Positions 1 through 12,764 of a stretch of DNA of 64,000 nucleotides are shown here, piece by piece. Each line of letters starts with the position of its first letter. Within the stretch, counting starts at the first letter, position 1. A program made the translations under genes and the position numbers. The notes under the pieces were generated by a model, which saw only the letters and a list, made by a program, of their open reading frames with translations, searched no databases and was not told where the DNA came from. The DNA comes from Symsagittifera roscoffensis (lineage: Eukaryota > Xenacoelomorpha > Acoela > Convolutidae), in NCBI RefSeq assembly GCF_963678635.1, contig NC_087067.1, forward strand, positions 55,670,456 through 55,734,455. The letters are read 5' to 3'.

Positions 1-2389
1 AAACAGTAAAAAAGTAGAAAATCAGTAGAAATCATTCCCCCAGACGAGATATGTGATCCGACCCTCCCGTTTGTTGTTGTTAGATAAATTGTTGTTACAG
101 GCTTTTATATCAGTCAAGATTGTTACGGTCAACTTTGTGGCCCGTTTGTGGTGCTTGTTCTGTAGGGTTATTTGAGTATTTAAGCACGTTAATGCTAGTT
201 TGCGCTCAATCCGGAAGGGTCTCGGGATTATTGAAGAAGACTGATCCGGCTAGCAGATCAAGGAGCGACAAGAGGTGGCTCAAGGACAACAACATTCGAC
301 TGTTGGGTATCGTTAACAAGTTTTGCATTCCTTTTGGTACAAAAAGTAAGATAGTAATCTGTGGGTGGCTTGACAGTGCTGCACTGTAGTGACCCTTCAA
401 CGAACTGCGAATTTCCGAGTTGAGCACCTTAATTCGGATATTGAACAAACCTGGAGGAGTATAGTATTTTTAATATTATTATTGAAATACAGCCTATCTA
501 AAAATCCTATATCGTTTTTCAGTGCGAAACATAGTAAGAGGACCGGTTTTTAGGGTCAAAATATCGATAATTTGATCCCCCCACAAAACGCAATTTTTAA
601 GGTATCGATATTTTTTCAAACGGAAAAAAGCGCTAAATTAATGAGTTACATCGTAATTGTACTAGTATTATAGGTAGAACCGGTTGAGTTTAGTTCAGAA
701 CCGGTTGGAACTTTTTGGGTATCAAAAACCAAATTTTCGTGATTTTTGAAAAATCGAAACAATATAAAATCAGAAAACTTTTTGAAATTTTTGAGTTAGG
801 AAAGTAAAAAATGTTGTTCGGACAATTTTCACTAATGAATCGACAGGTTATAAAAACCGTTTGCTGATAACCTTCCCGTTTACAGAGAAATCGAATTTAG
901 TGTTTTTGATTTACTGGATTCATCAATCCGGAGGGGTCCAATTAGCATTGTTTTTAGCAATTTTTTTCAACTAGAACGTTTCAGATCGGCTTTTTTGCAA
1001 TAAACTAGAGAAGTATTGGCCTTTTGAGCTCGGATCAAAAATTTAAAGGTCGAAAAGAACACAATTGCGAAAAAAGTGAAGCGGAGCCTATAAGAGAGAA
1101 AATTTTTTGATTTTAGAAAGAAGACATTTTGGTTAATAACTTTGAAACTACTAGACAGATCCAGTTGAACTTTTACCAATAGATGAGAAATTAGGTGAGC
1201 TTACTCATTGAAACATCAATCATTTAAAAACGTAAGCGTGAAACTTTTTGTTTTTAGCAAATTCACTAACTCGGGAAGGTGGAACCTTCACTTTTATAAT
1301 TTTTTTTTTGGAAAACCATTACACCCCTACCAAAGGGTAGTAACGGTTGAATAAGGAATTTTTACGCTGTTCTAGACAAAAAAGGAAGGCTATGGAGACC
1401 AGAAAACTATAGTCAAATCCAAGCTAGGCTGGTGATAAGACCCTTCGCCGTTAGGGTGAATTATCAAATAAAAGGCTTAGCTTCAATCCGGAAGGGTACT
1501 GGGAGAGAAGATACACCCTTTCTAGCTAGTTCAAACAGCATAATAGCATCCGAGAACGAATCCGGAAGGGTATCGGGTCAAATTTTAGAAACTGTCTGAG
1601 AAGCTATTTTTACAAACCCGGTGGGGTCCCAATCCGGAGGGATCCGAGTTTTTGCCAATCCGGAGGGGTCCCAAATTTGCCAATCCGGAGGGGTCTTGAT
1701 TTTGCCAATCCGGAAGGGTCTTATTTTTGTCAATCCGGAGGGTTCTTAATTTTGCCAATCCGGAGGGGTCTTATTTTCGCCAATCCGGAGGGCTACTATA
1801 TTTGCCAATCCGGAGGGTCCTGTTTTTGCCAATCCGGAGGGGTCCTGTTTTTGTCAATCCGGAGGGGTCCTTTTTTGTCAATCCGGAGGGTTATTATTTC
1901 GCCAAGACAAAAGAAAAGAAAATAGTAAAAGGTATTAGGTTATTAAGAGACAGGATAGGAACCAGTGACTGCACTGGTAACTTGCCTCTAATAAAAGACC
2001 AGACCAAAACAAAACAGGTCTAAACTCAGAAATTCGCGACACGAAGTCTAAACTGAACAAGAGTGTGCAACGGATTGGTGTGGATTGAAATCCAAATCGC
2101 TTTTGAGAAAAAAGATTGCCCTGAGGATTTTAGTAGGTCTAGCTTGTGCAATCTTTTAAGTAGACTGATATCATCAAACTGTGCTAGCTTCACATCTTAC
2201 AGCTAATAATCGATTATTGTGAATAAATTGTATACACGCTGTACTGTGATAACATACAGGGATTCGTGGTCACTATTCGATGGGAATTTTTGGAATTTAT
2301 TGTGTTGTGTTATTGTTATCAGTAGTCAAACTAAAATGACACTAGCGATCGAATTGAGTGTATAGGCAGTAACAAGTTATAAATTGAAA
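1..2389 (+). other. GE1 5' leader (non-coding)
   Basis: This stretch matches the GE2 leader in reverse complement, including the far-upstream block around 120-450. It has no credible gene. It carries scattered copies of the AATCCGGA[AG]GGGT motif (for example 208-220, 925-938, 1484-1497, about 1559-1571) and the dense array annotated separately. Short open frames here are by-products of the repeats. Confidence 0.75.
1617..1890 (+). repeat. Array of about 12 AATCCGGAGGGGTC motifs in GE1 leader
   Basis: About twelve copies of a unit of roughly 24-28 bp built on TTTTTGCCAATCCGGAGG are visible by eye. The core CAATCCGGAGGG is strongly conserved and the T-rich spacers vary. The core contains the palindrome TCCGGA followed by a G run. 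The GE2 leader has the same motif in reverse complement at 43107-43301. Conservation of core over spacer suggests a protein- or RNA-binding element, but simple minisatellite growth is possible. Confidence 0.85.
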
Positions 2390-5300
2390 ATGAGTCTAGA
2401 CAAGTAAAGGGTACCTAAACTAAGTGATAGCTCCAGGAAATTCATACCAGAGAAACAAAGAAAAGCAATGAACGACCTTTTTGTGGAAAGGATCACACGA
2501 AACCGGACCGACAAATGGAAGACGGTTTCAGGCAGAATGATCGAGACCAGGAGTCAAAAGTCCTCAGAAGTGCAAAAGGCAAGGTTAGAAATGGAGGTCC
2601 ATCCGGACCATGCCAAAGATGAGAACCAGGAGAGATACGGACCGGAGGGGAGAGGAAACAGAAGACTGACGATGAATCTACTCCCATAGAACAATGCCAA
2701 GGTTTTGCCACTTACACGGGACACTGGACCGAGAAGAGATGTCGGAACTGTCCGACATCTCTACTAAAATTGTGGCAACTACAAGATCACCCACAGACAA
2801 CACCAAGATGGTCGGCATGACGGAGAAAACAGCAACGTCCTCATCGTTTTCAGAAAGAGTGAAGAACACTTTGGGAAACTTCTTTCCATTTACCATGGGA
2901 ACGGGTACAGGCGATGAAGCAGAAACCCAGGAAGAAGAAGAGGATGATGACGAGCAAGTTGACTTTGGATCTCAAGTCAGCCTCAATAGTTCGACTCAGG
3001 AAAATGACGCATACACCGATAGAAGGACTGGCACCATGGATCAATTTGTTGTAGTTAGGACAATAAGCAAGACCACAAACGGATCAAGCCAGTCAGGAGA
3101 CTTTGTGAATATGATGAAATCGGAAGCGCGAACTGGGGAGAGTAGAAATACAGGACTAAGCAATGCAACAGCGGATCCTGAGGTGGATAATGAAATGACG
3201 TCGAGTCAGAGAATCAAAGCCCGAATCTCGATCAGCACAAAGCTACCTGGGATCGACAGGGTGACACCGCCACTGGTGACACCACTGGTAGAAAACGGGG
3301 CATCACTTGAAGAAGCCTTGAACAACATAGTGGGCAGTATAGGAGAGCAAAATGAACAGATGTCCTTAAGAACGATTGATCTAGAAAGGGCAGTCCATTT
3401 CGAGAGAGAAAGTCTGCGGGAAGAAATCAACCGCAACAGACAAGAAGTTGGTAGAAGCGAAAAATGCTTGAGGGTGAGAACGGATGAACACTTGGCAAAG
3501 AACTTGTCGCGAATGACGAGGGAAGCTAAACAAAGAGAGTTAAGATTGAGAGACGACATGGAGAAGTTGAGATTTCAGCAAGAGCAGACTCTTGGGACTC
3601 TTGACACAAAGATAGATGCGATGATAGAGAGGCGAACTCAGGCTATCATGGATAGGTTGGACGGGCTACTAGGCGGCAGGAGTGGATCAAAAAATGGGGA
3701 ATCAAACTCGGGAAGCCCCACAGGGAGAGGAGGGTGAGATTCAATGAACAACAGAATAGGAGAAGGACATAAGGATTTCACTAGAGGAAGGGGCAGTTCA
3801 TCAGGCTATGCCACAGGGGATAATAGAACACTTGGCCCAAACATCAGACAGACCTAAAACGAGCGACCGACGCAAAGTACACATGCGACTGGGAGATGTG
3901 ATTCCAGGAACAGGAGTCATGCGAGTCAAGGAAGAAACAATCCCAGCGATTCGGACAGAAAAGAAATTGCAAATACAGAACCCTTATCAGGTGGCAATGA
4001 TACTCGGGCGGGGCCTTCAAGAGATGCTACATCAATGGCCACAGCCTTTGAACCTCTGAACAGGTCTTTGGAAACATTAATTACGAAGTTATCTAGAACC
4101 AATGAACGTAGTGAAAAGTCCAGAAGGGTTTTTAAGAAACCATGATGCTTTAAAGGCGAATCTATTGGCTGTATTGATACCTGGATAGAGGTGATGAAAC
4201 TGCGTTTTGTGGAAGAGGATTTATCAGAAAGGCAAGAATGCAGTGCGCTTACCAGTATAATGGAAGGAACAGCCCTGAACTGCATGATGGCCAAAAAGCA
4301 ATACCAGCTGGACACTGCTGAGAAAATCTTTGAAATCTTTTTAAATCGTTTTGGCTCAGGGATGCAGGAACACCAAGCATTGATGCGCTTCGAGAAAGGG
4401 AGGCAACGTGAGGATGAGACGATGGACCAGTTTTTAGGTGATTTGGAGATGCTGAGAAGGCGTAACCAACCAGATGAGTCAAACAGAAGGATGAACCTGG
4501 CGGTAGCCTCTAAATTCATCGATGGATTGAAGAATGATGATTTTCGAACAATGTTAGCGACACATTACACACCACTCTCAACCTATGCGCCAACACCAGA
4601 GGAATTGAGACTCAAGTCGAAAGAATATCTTTCGTTGAAACGACCATCGAGATCTGGATATTACAAAAAAAACAATTATGGCAATTTTAACAACGGACCA
4701 GCCAACCAAGGAAACAACTGGTACAGACCATGGGACGATATGGAGAAGAGACACTCTTCTTCAAATCGCAGTTCGACGGACCATCATGTGTCAGCATGTC
4801 AACTTACAAACAGGGCATGAAAGCAATAGGCTTTAGCCTCGAGGACGAAGATGCGTCAGAGGTCGACCATGAGGATTTCATGAGAGGAGTAATTGCGAAA
4901 TTTGTCCCGAGGTGTTTCTTTTGTAACTTGGAAGGTCATTTTAAGTCGGATTGTCCACAATTTTGGGATGCTGTAGGAGACATCAAGCTTCCAAGGCTTG
5001 AGGAAGCTTTATCGGGTGTGAAAGCCAGCAAGGCTTGCCTATTGAGTAAAGCGGAGGCGCACAGAAAAGAAAAACCGCAGCAATTGGCAACGAAGAAGAT
5101 GCAGTTGGTAAAGGAAGAGATATGCGAACCGGAGCCGATGACTGCGGCGGATGACTTCAAGATCGACTGTAGGGCAGCCGCGAGGGATGCTCTAAACAGA
5201 GTCCAGCAGGAACTGGTAACGAAGGAGATCGAGCAAAAGGTGAAGCTCGAATTGGAAAACGAGAAACTACAGGAAAAGCTACACGCCTTCGAGGCATCAG

Positions 5301-5443
5301 AAGTCGAAGAAACGAAAACACTTAGCAGTCTGAGCATGAAACGAAATGTGATCTCCGGGGGGATGTTCGGTATGGTGCCACAGGGAAGCAAAAAACAATC
5401 GATTATCTCGGTAGCGAGATTTCACCATCAGAATTCACTTTGA
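2390..5443 (+). pseudogene. GE1 unit A gag pseudogene
   Basis: Homologous to the intact-looking GE2 gag. The start codon is at 2390 and codon 6 is TAA where GE2 has TCA, so translation would stop at once. Further open segments (2694-3737, 4191-4820, 4730-5443) follow in different frames. The coiled-coil segment lies around 3360-3690 and the capsid-like Retrotrans_gag segment around 4140-4570. The first CCHC knuckle has lost its first two cysteines (Ser and Arg instead). The second, CFFCNLEGHFKSDC near 4915, is intact. Confidence 0.85.
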
Positions 5444-8400
5444 TGCATTTGGATACATATGCCGATTATCTGAGACAATTGGAACCACGCACTGAGTCAA
5501 GAGCTGTGCGAGCGCTACTGAATATGGGTGGCGCTCGAATGAAAAAACTTCACGCGCGTTACGTGGAAGTCTATGGACCGTATCAAGTGATGCTGAATGT
5601 GGATGAAATCAATATGTACACTAGGACCTATGTGACGATAGACAGTGAATAAGTAGGGCAAATCTATTTGGGTGAAGAAGAACTTAAAGTCCGTAGGATA
5701 GGCCATGACGCCATTATGGAGCAAGACGCGGTTCACATTGGATACGAAGCTGAGGTGACTGCACATCTGCTCGACACCAACGGGAAGAGAATCGGAGTCA
5801 CAGGGCTCCTGGACACAAGAGCGGTAGTGAGCGTGATGCCGATAAAAACTTGGGAAAGAATGGGCTTCACGAGGGAAGACCTAACTCCGACGAATCTCCG
5901 ACTGGCTGCGGCCAATCGAGGAGCAATTTACGTAGCCGTAAGAACACCACTAACGATCCTCCACATGGGAGGACGGGATCTTTGGATGAGCTTCCTGGTG
6001 GTAGAGAGTTTGGACGACTCCGATCAATTCATCTTGGGCAGAGATTTTGTCAAGATTTTCGACGTGATGATTGACTTGAACAACGGTCTAATAATGATTA
6101 GAAACCCGGAACAAAAGTATGTTAAGAATCCAATTAATAGAATAATAGCAGATGAAAACAAGGTACCAATCTTTTAAGAGAAAAAGGTAAAACTATAGAC
6201 GGGACAAGCTGTGGTAGCACTTTTTAGAATGAGGAAATTGAATTCGTTAAGTGATAGTAAACAGGTTTGTTTGGTACAGAATCCAAATAGTCAAAGTTCA
6301 GTGATTTTAGGCCGGAGCTTATCGGTAACTCGAAACGGACTGTGTTTTAAATTGGAACGCGGATGTATTTTCAAAACATAGGGCGGATATCGGTTGTTTT
6401 AACTTCGTCGAACACAAAATCGAACTAGAGGAAGGCGCCGTTTTCCATGGGGAAGGCGCAAGACGAATGATGCCACATAAACTGAAAGCGTGTCGAGCGG
6501 AAATAGAAATGTTGCTCAAATACCACATGATAGAACCCTCGAAATTGCCGTGGACGTGCGGGGTAGTAATGGCAAAAAAGAAGGGGGGCAGCTTAGGTTC
6601 TGTCGCGGATTTCGCTACTTGAACGCGGTGACAATAAAAGATGCGTACCCGATACCGCGAATAGAGGAGAGCCTCTCCAAATTTGGTGATGCCAAGTTCT
6701 TCACCAAACTGGACTTGGGTTCTGACTTCTGGCAGCTCCGTTTGCGGATGAAGGACAGAGAGAAGACCGGATTTGCATGTGAATTGGGGTTGTGCCAGTG
6801 GAAGACGATGCCCTTCGGCTTGTGCAATGCAACGAACACTTTTCAAAGACTGATGTCTCAGGCTTTGACCAGAGTGACGTGGAATCTTGTGATGTGTTAC
6901 GTGGATGACGTGGTCATAGCAACACCCACTCTGAAAGACCACATTGATTGGCTCAGTGTGGTCTTTGGATGCATGAGAAGAGCAGGCCTCAAATGCAAAT
7001 CATCGAGATGTGAGATCCTCAGGGTTTCAATAAAGTATCTAGGAAGAATGGCGGATAGGCTTGGCGTGAGGCCGGACACGGACGCAGTAGAGGCTGTGTT
7101 GACATGGAAGGCTCCAAGAACGGACACACAACTCATGAGCTACCTAGCTTTTACCAGTTATTACCGTGAGATCATAAAAGGATATGCAGACAAGGTGTAT
7201 CCCATGCAGAAGCTGATGCGCAACAAAGGAAAGAAGTTCGAATGGGGCGAAGAAGCTCAAGTTGCCTTCAAGACTTTATAGCGGGAACTATGCGAAGCGC
7301 CAGTGCTAGGCATGCCTACAGAGATAGGCATGTATGTTCTTGACACAGACGCATCAGTAGTAGCCAGCTCAGGAATACTGCATCAGGAGCGTGAATGGAA
7401 TGGAAGAACGGTTCCCCGTCCCATTGCATATGGCAGCAAGGTGTTATGTGACACTGAGATGAAATATGGCGCACCGAAAGCAGAATTGTTTGCAGTATTC
7501 ACATTCGTGGAAAAGTACCGCGAATACTCGGGGAGCGCTCCCAATAAGTTATTAGTGGACAACAGAGCGTTATCCTGGTTGAAGACTTACTCGATGAATC
7601 ATAGTTATATTGGCAGATGGATAATAAGATTAGATGGCTTTCACATGAAAATCGAGCACAGGATGCGTGACAAACTCCAGAATGCTGACAACTTAGCGAG
7701 AAGTCCGAATTCTATGAAAGATTGGAACAGAAGCAAGCCAATCAGGCAGAAATCAAGGAAGAGCTCTCGTTTTTGGAAAAAGAAACTTATGAAGCGCTTC
7801 CCTTGACGAGATTGTTGGACAAGTCGAGACATCCAATTCCAGGACATCCTGATATACCTGTCGAAAAAGCAGCTGAGATAAAGATTCTATCCAGGAAGGA
7901 TCCGGTGCCCTTGGATCTGTTGCTTCGCTCAAACCTGGTCCAGTAGGAACTCTCTCGCATGAACATAAACAGCTTCTCATTATTGGATGAAACGGTGCAT
8001 GTCACACCGCATGTGATGTGGATGCTAGAGATGCTAGATGCGGATGCTAGATGGTGGATTGTTAGAGAGAGAGAAGTGACCAGAGATGACCCCGAGTGGG
8101 CAGCAGCTATGGCATCACTGACAGTCAGTGAGAAGGTGGAGATCATGACGTCAAGACGACAACACAAAGATAATGAGAGGGATTGTAGGACAATAGTTCA
8201 GCAACTACTATCCTCGATACCCCGAAAAGTTTTAACAAGTACTTCATACAAACGGAAACAACAGGGGAACGACACACAAAAGAAAACTGTTACCTTTGAA
8301 GACCAACAGAAGGAAGGTGAGGAAGTTGATCGTAGGCTGGAGCAAAGAAATTTGTCCAGGGATACGAACGGTGAAGAGAGAGGGAGAGTTCAGGATCAAA

Positions 8401-9232
8401 TCCCGGGACAAGAAAAATTGTCCGGGGAGTCTGATGTAGAAGAGAAAGTTGCGGATGAGGAACGGGACCTGGATGATAAAATGTTGTCCGGGGAATTCAA
8501 GTGGATAAGCAGAACGCACAGAACTGACCCAGGAAAGGGAACAGGCTCCATCGCAGACTCTTCATTAGATGACAATTCCCCGAATTCAGGAATTGACACC
8601 TACTCAGACAGGAACTTGAGCTCAGGATCGGAACTGTCAGAGCTAGCGATCCACACACTGGTAGTGGAGACTCGAGCAAGGGACCTGGACAGCGAGGTAT
8701 ATCAAGACCCTGACAGTGATCGTTACCTCATACCAGGTGAAAGAGTCTTTGACAACGCAGCGGATGATCTGGAAACAATAGCGGTATCGAAACGTTCGAT
8801 AAGTCTGTTGCCACAAAAAGAGGTAGTCAGGACTGATCTCCAGTCGTTCGAACAAGAAACACAGCCGTTGGCGAAGATTCGGTTCGTTGAGATGGAAGAA
8901 GACACGCATCGGCCCATTGAGCTGAATAGTAAGATGAGGGTCATGAAGACGTACTTGAAGGCAAGATACAGACTCTCGGACCTATTAAGAGCGCAGAGAA
9001 ATGACCGCATGACTAGCAACCTGAAAAGGTGGTTCGAAAATGGTGCTCCAGCCAAAGGCGATCTGCAGGAAGACAGTTACCGCATTCTGAGACAGTATTT
9101 TATGCAGAAAGAAGGAAAGTTATATCTGAACAAGGACGGGATCGTGGCTTGCATGAGAAGAGAAGAAGACAAGGTCCTCTACAAGTATAACGCGATAGTG
9201 TTGCGCAACTCTATCAGACAGAAATATCAGAC
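2455..9232 (+). repeat. Tandem duplication unit A of GE1 (gag to post-RNase H spacer)
   Basis: The gag start region at 2468 recurs at 9258, and matching sequence continues through protease, RT and RNase H. The period is about 6790 bp. Unit A stops in the spacer upstream of integrase, where unit B continues into integrase. About 20 bp of unmatched sequence sits at the join near 9225-9246. Confidence 0.85.
5440..6177 (+). pseudogene. GE1 unit A aspartic protease pseudogene
   Basis: Matches the GE2 protease region. The catalytic Asp-Thr-Gly triplet reads DTR near 5813-5821, so the copy would be inactive even without its stops. An in-frame TAA at 5650, also present in unit B but not in GE2, splits the frame. 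Flanking landmarks such as the ILGRDF segment after the active site remain readable. Confidence 0.85.
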
Positions 9233-9245
9233 GCAACACACCTAA
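6178..9245 (+). pseudogene. GE1 unit A RT / RNase H pseudogene, lacks integrase
   Basis: The RT palm is readable at about 6490-7281 with the catalytic YVDD motif near 6898 and the FCRGFRYLN segment upstream. RNase H follows at about 7303-7700 with the VLDTDAS motif. A TAG at about 7279, shared with unit B, separates them. A long acidic spacer frame (7959-9245) follows, which in GE2 joins RNase H to integrase. Unit A ends inside this spacer and runs straight into unit B's gag. There is no integrase in this unit. Confidence 0.85.
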
Positions 9246-9257
9246 CAGAGAAAAGCA

Positions 9258-12017
9258 ATGAACGACCTTTTTGTGGAAAGGAGCACACGAAACCGGACCG
9301 ACAAAGGGAAGACGGTTTCAGGCAGAATGAGTGAGATCAGGAGTCAAAATTCCTCAGAAGAGCAAAAGGCAAAATTAGAAGTGGAGGTCCATCCGGACCA
9401 GGCCATGGATGAGACCCAGGAGAGATACGAACCGGAGGGGATAGGAAACAGAAGACTGACGATGAATCTACTCCCATAGAACAATTCTAAGGTTTTGCCA
9501 CTCACAACGGGACACTGGACCGAGAAGAGACGTCGGAACTGTCCGACATCTCTGCTAAAATTGTTGCAACTACAAGATCACCCACAGACAACATCAAGAT
9601 GGTCGGCGTGACGGAGAAACCAGCAAATTCCTCATCGTTTTCAGAAAGAGCGAAGAACACTTCGGGAAACTTCTTTCCATTTACCATGGGAACGGTTACA
9701 GGCGATGAAGCAGAAACCCAGGAAGAAGAAGAGGACGATGACGAGCAAGATGACTTTGGATCTCAAGTCAGCCTCAATAGACTCAGGAAAATGACGCATA
9801 CACCGATAGAAGGACTGGCACGATGGATCAATTTGGTTTAGTGAGGACAATAAGCAAGACCACAAACGGATCAAGCCAGTTAGGAGACTTTGTGAATATG
9901 ATGAACTCGGAAGTGCGAACTGGGGAGAGTAGAAATACAGGACTAAGCAAAGCAACAGCGGATCTGGAGGTGGATAATGAAATGACGCCGAGTCAGAGAA
10001 TCAAAGCCCGAATCTCGATCAGCACAAAGCTACCTGGGATTGACAGGGTGACACCGCCACTGGTGACACCACTGGTAGAAAACGGAGCATCACTTGAAGA
10101 AGCCTTGAACAACATAGTGGGCAGTATAGGAGAGCAAAATGAACAGATGTCCTTAAGAACGATTGATCTAGAAAGGGCAGTCCATTTTGAGAGAGAAAGT
10201 CTGCGGGAAGAAATCAACCGCAACAGACAAGAAGTTGGTAGAAGCGAAAAACGCTTGAGGGAGAGAACGGATGAACACTTGGCAAAGAACTTGTCGCGAA
10301 TGAGGAGGAAAGCTGAACAAAAAGAGTTGAAATTGAGAGACGACATGGAGAAGTTGAGATTTCAGCAAGAGCAGACTCTTGGGACTCTTGACACAAAGAT
10401 AGATGCGATGATGGAGAGGCGAACTCAGGCTATCATGGATAGGTTGGACGGGCTACTAGGCGAAAGGAGTGGATCAAAAAATGGGGAATCAAACTCGGGG
10501 AGCCCAGCAGGGAGAGGAGGGTGAGATTCAATGAACAGCAGAATAGGAGAAGGACATATGGATCCACTAGAGGAAGGGGCAGTTCATCAGGCTATGCCAC
10601 AGGGGATAATAGAACACTTGGCTCAAACATCAGACAGACCTCAATTGAGCGACCGACGCAAGGTACACATGCGACTGGGAGATGTGATTCCAGGAACAGG
10701 AGTCATGCGAGTCAAGGAAGAAACAATCCCAGCGATTCGGACAGAAGAGAAATTGCAAATACATAACCCTTATCAGGGGGCAATGATACTCGGGCGGGGC
10801 ATTCAAGAGATGCAATCTTTGGAAACATTCCTTACGAAGTTATCTAGAACCAATGAACGTAGTGAAAAGTCCAGAAGGGTTTTTAAGAAACCATTATGAT
10901 ATAAAGACGAGTCTATTGGCTGTATTGATACCTGTATAGAGGTGATGAAACTGCATTTTGAGGAAGAAGACTTGTCAGAAAGGCAGGAATCCAGTGCGCT
11001 TACCATTAACTTGGAAGGAACAGCCCTGAACTGCGTGATGGCCAAAAAGCAATACCAGCGGAACACTGCTGAGAAAATCTTTGAAATCTTGTTAAATCGT
11101 TTTGGCTCAGGGATGCAGGGACACCAAGCAATGATGCGCTTCAAGAAAGGGAGGCAACGTGAGGATGAGACCATAGACAAGTTTTTAGACGATTTGGAGA
11201 TGCTGAGAAGGCGTAACCAACCAGATGAATCAAACAGAAGGATGAAGCTGGCGGTGGCCTCAAAATTCATCGATGGTGTGAAGAATGATGATTTTCGAAC
11301 AATGTTAGCGACACATTACACACCACTCTCAACCTATGCGCCAACACCAGAGGAATTGAGACTCAAGTCAAAAGAATATCTTTTGCTGAAGCGTCCATCG
11401 AGATCTGGATATTACGAAAACAATTATGGCAATTTTAACAACGGACCAGCCAACCAAGGGACGATATGGAGAAGAGACACTCTTCTTCAAATCGCAGTTC
11501 GATGGACCATCATGTGTCAGCATGCCCAACTTACAAACAGGGCATGAAAGCAATAGGCTTTAGCCTCGAGGACAAAGATGCGTCAGAATTGGACCATGAG
11601 AATTTCATGAGAGTAGTATTTGCGAAATTCGGCCCGAAGTGTTTCTTTTGCAACTTGGAAGGTCATTTTAAATCAGATTGTCCGCAATTCTGGGATGCAG
11701 TGGCAGACATCAAGCATCCAAGGCATAAAGAAGCTTTGTCAGGAGTGAAAGCCAGCAAGGCTCGCACGTTGAGTGAAGCGGAGGCACGCAGAAAAGATAA
11801 ACCTCAAGAGCTGGCGGCAAAGAAAATGCAAGCGGTAACAGAAGAGACACCGGAACCAGCAGTGACACGTGAAGAAACCAAAACACCAAGCAGTCTGAGC
11901 ATGAAACGAAGTGTGACCTCCGGGGGGATGTTCTGTATGGTACCACACGGAAGCCTAATACAATCGATTATCTCGGTAGCGAGACACCAGGTGATCCGAA
12001 AACTGAGTGAACCATAA
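9258..12017 (+). pseudogene. GE1 unit B gag pseudogene
   Basis: Readable segments are 9258-9479, 9823-10524 (coiled coil), 10942-11547 (capsid-like region) and 11466-12017 (second CCHC knuckle, CFFCNLEGHFKSDC, near 11640). It lacks the gag start codon found in unit A because the duplication joins about 25 codons into gag. The first knuckle is broken. Compared with unit A, part of the protein after the second knuckle is deleted before the protease. Confidence 0.8.
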
Positions 12018-12026
12018 GAATTCACT

Positions 12027-12764
12027 TTGATGCATTTGGATACATATGCCGATTATCTGAGACAGGTGGAACCACGCACTGAGTCAAGAGCTGGGCGAGC
12101 GCTACTGACTACGGGTGGCGCTCGAATAATAAAACTTCAAGGGCGTTACGTGGAAGTCTATGGACCGTATCAAGTGATGCTGAACGTGGATGAAATCAAT
12201 ATCTACACTAGGACCTACGTGACGACTGACAGTGAATAAATAGGGCAAATCTATTTGGGTGAAGAAGAACTTAAAGTCCGTAGGAAAGGCCATGACGCCA
12301 TTATGGAGCAAGACGCGGTTCACATTGGATACGAAGCAGAGGTGACTGCACATCTGCTCGACACCAACGGGAAGAGAATCGGAGTCACAGGGCTCCTGGA
12401 CGGAGGAGCGGTAGTGAGCGTGATGCCAACAAAAACTTGGGAAAGAATGGGCTTCACGAGGGAAGACCTAATTCCGACGAATCTCCGACTGGCTGCGGCC
12501 AATCGAGGAGCAATTTACGTAGCCGTAAGAACACCAATAACGATCCTCCACATGGGAGGACGGGATCTTTGGATGAGCTTCCTGGTGGTAGAGAGTTTGG
12601 ACGACTCCGACCAATTGATCTTGGTCAGAGATTTTGTCAGGATTTTCGACTGGATGATTGACTTGAACAACGGTCTAATAATGATTAGAGACCCGGAACG
12701 AAAGTATGTTAAGAATCCAATTAATAGAATAATAGCAGATGAAAACAAGGTACCAATCTTTTAA
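12027..12764 (+). pseudogene. GE1 unit B aspartic protease pseudogene
   Basis: Same region as in unit A, but the active-site triplet reads DGG near 12400, a different lesion from unit A's DTR. It also carries the shared TAA near 12237. Both GE1 proteases are therefore dead by independent substitutions, while GE2 keeps DTG. Confidence 0.85.

Noticed and set aside
1617-1890. CRISPR-like repeat-spacer array
   Set aside because: Spacers are similar T-rich sequences, the context is a eukaryotic retroelement leader, and there are no cas genes.
1677-2023. Open frames encoding Gly/Pro-rich repeats (NPEG, QSGG) on +
   Set aside because: They are translations of the motif array in different frames, with no start context and no GE2 equivalent.
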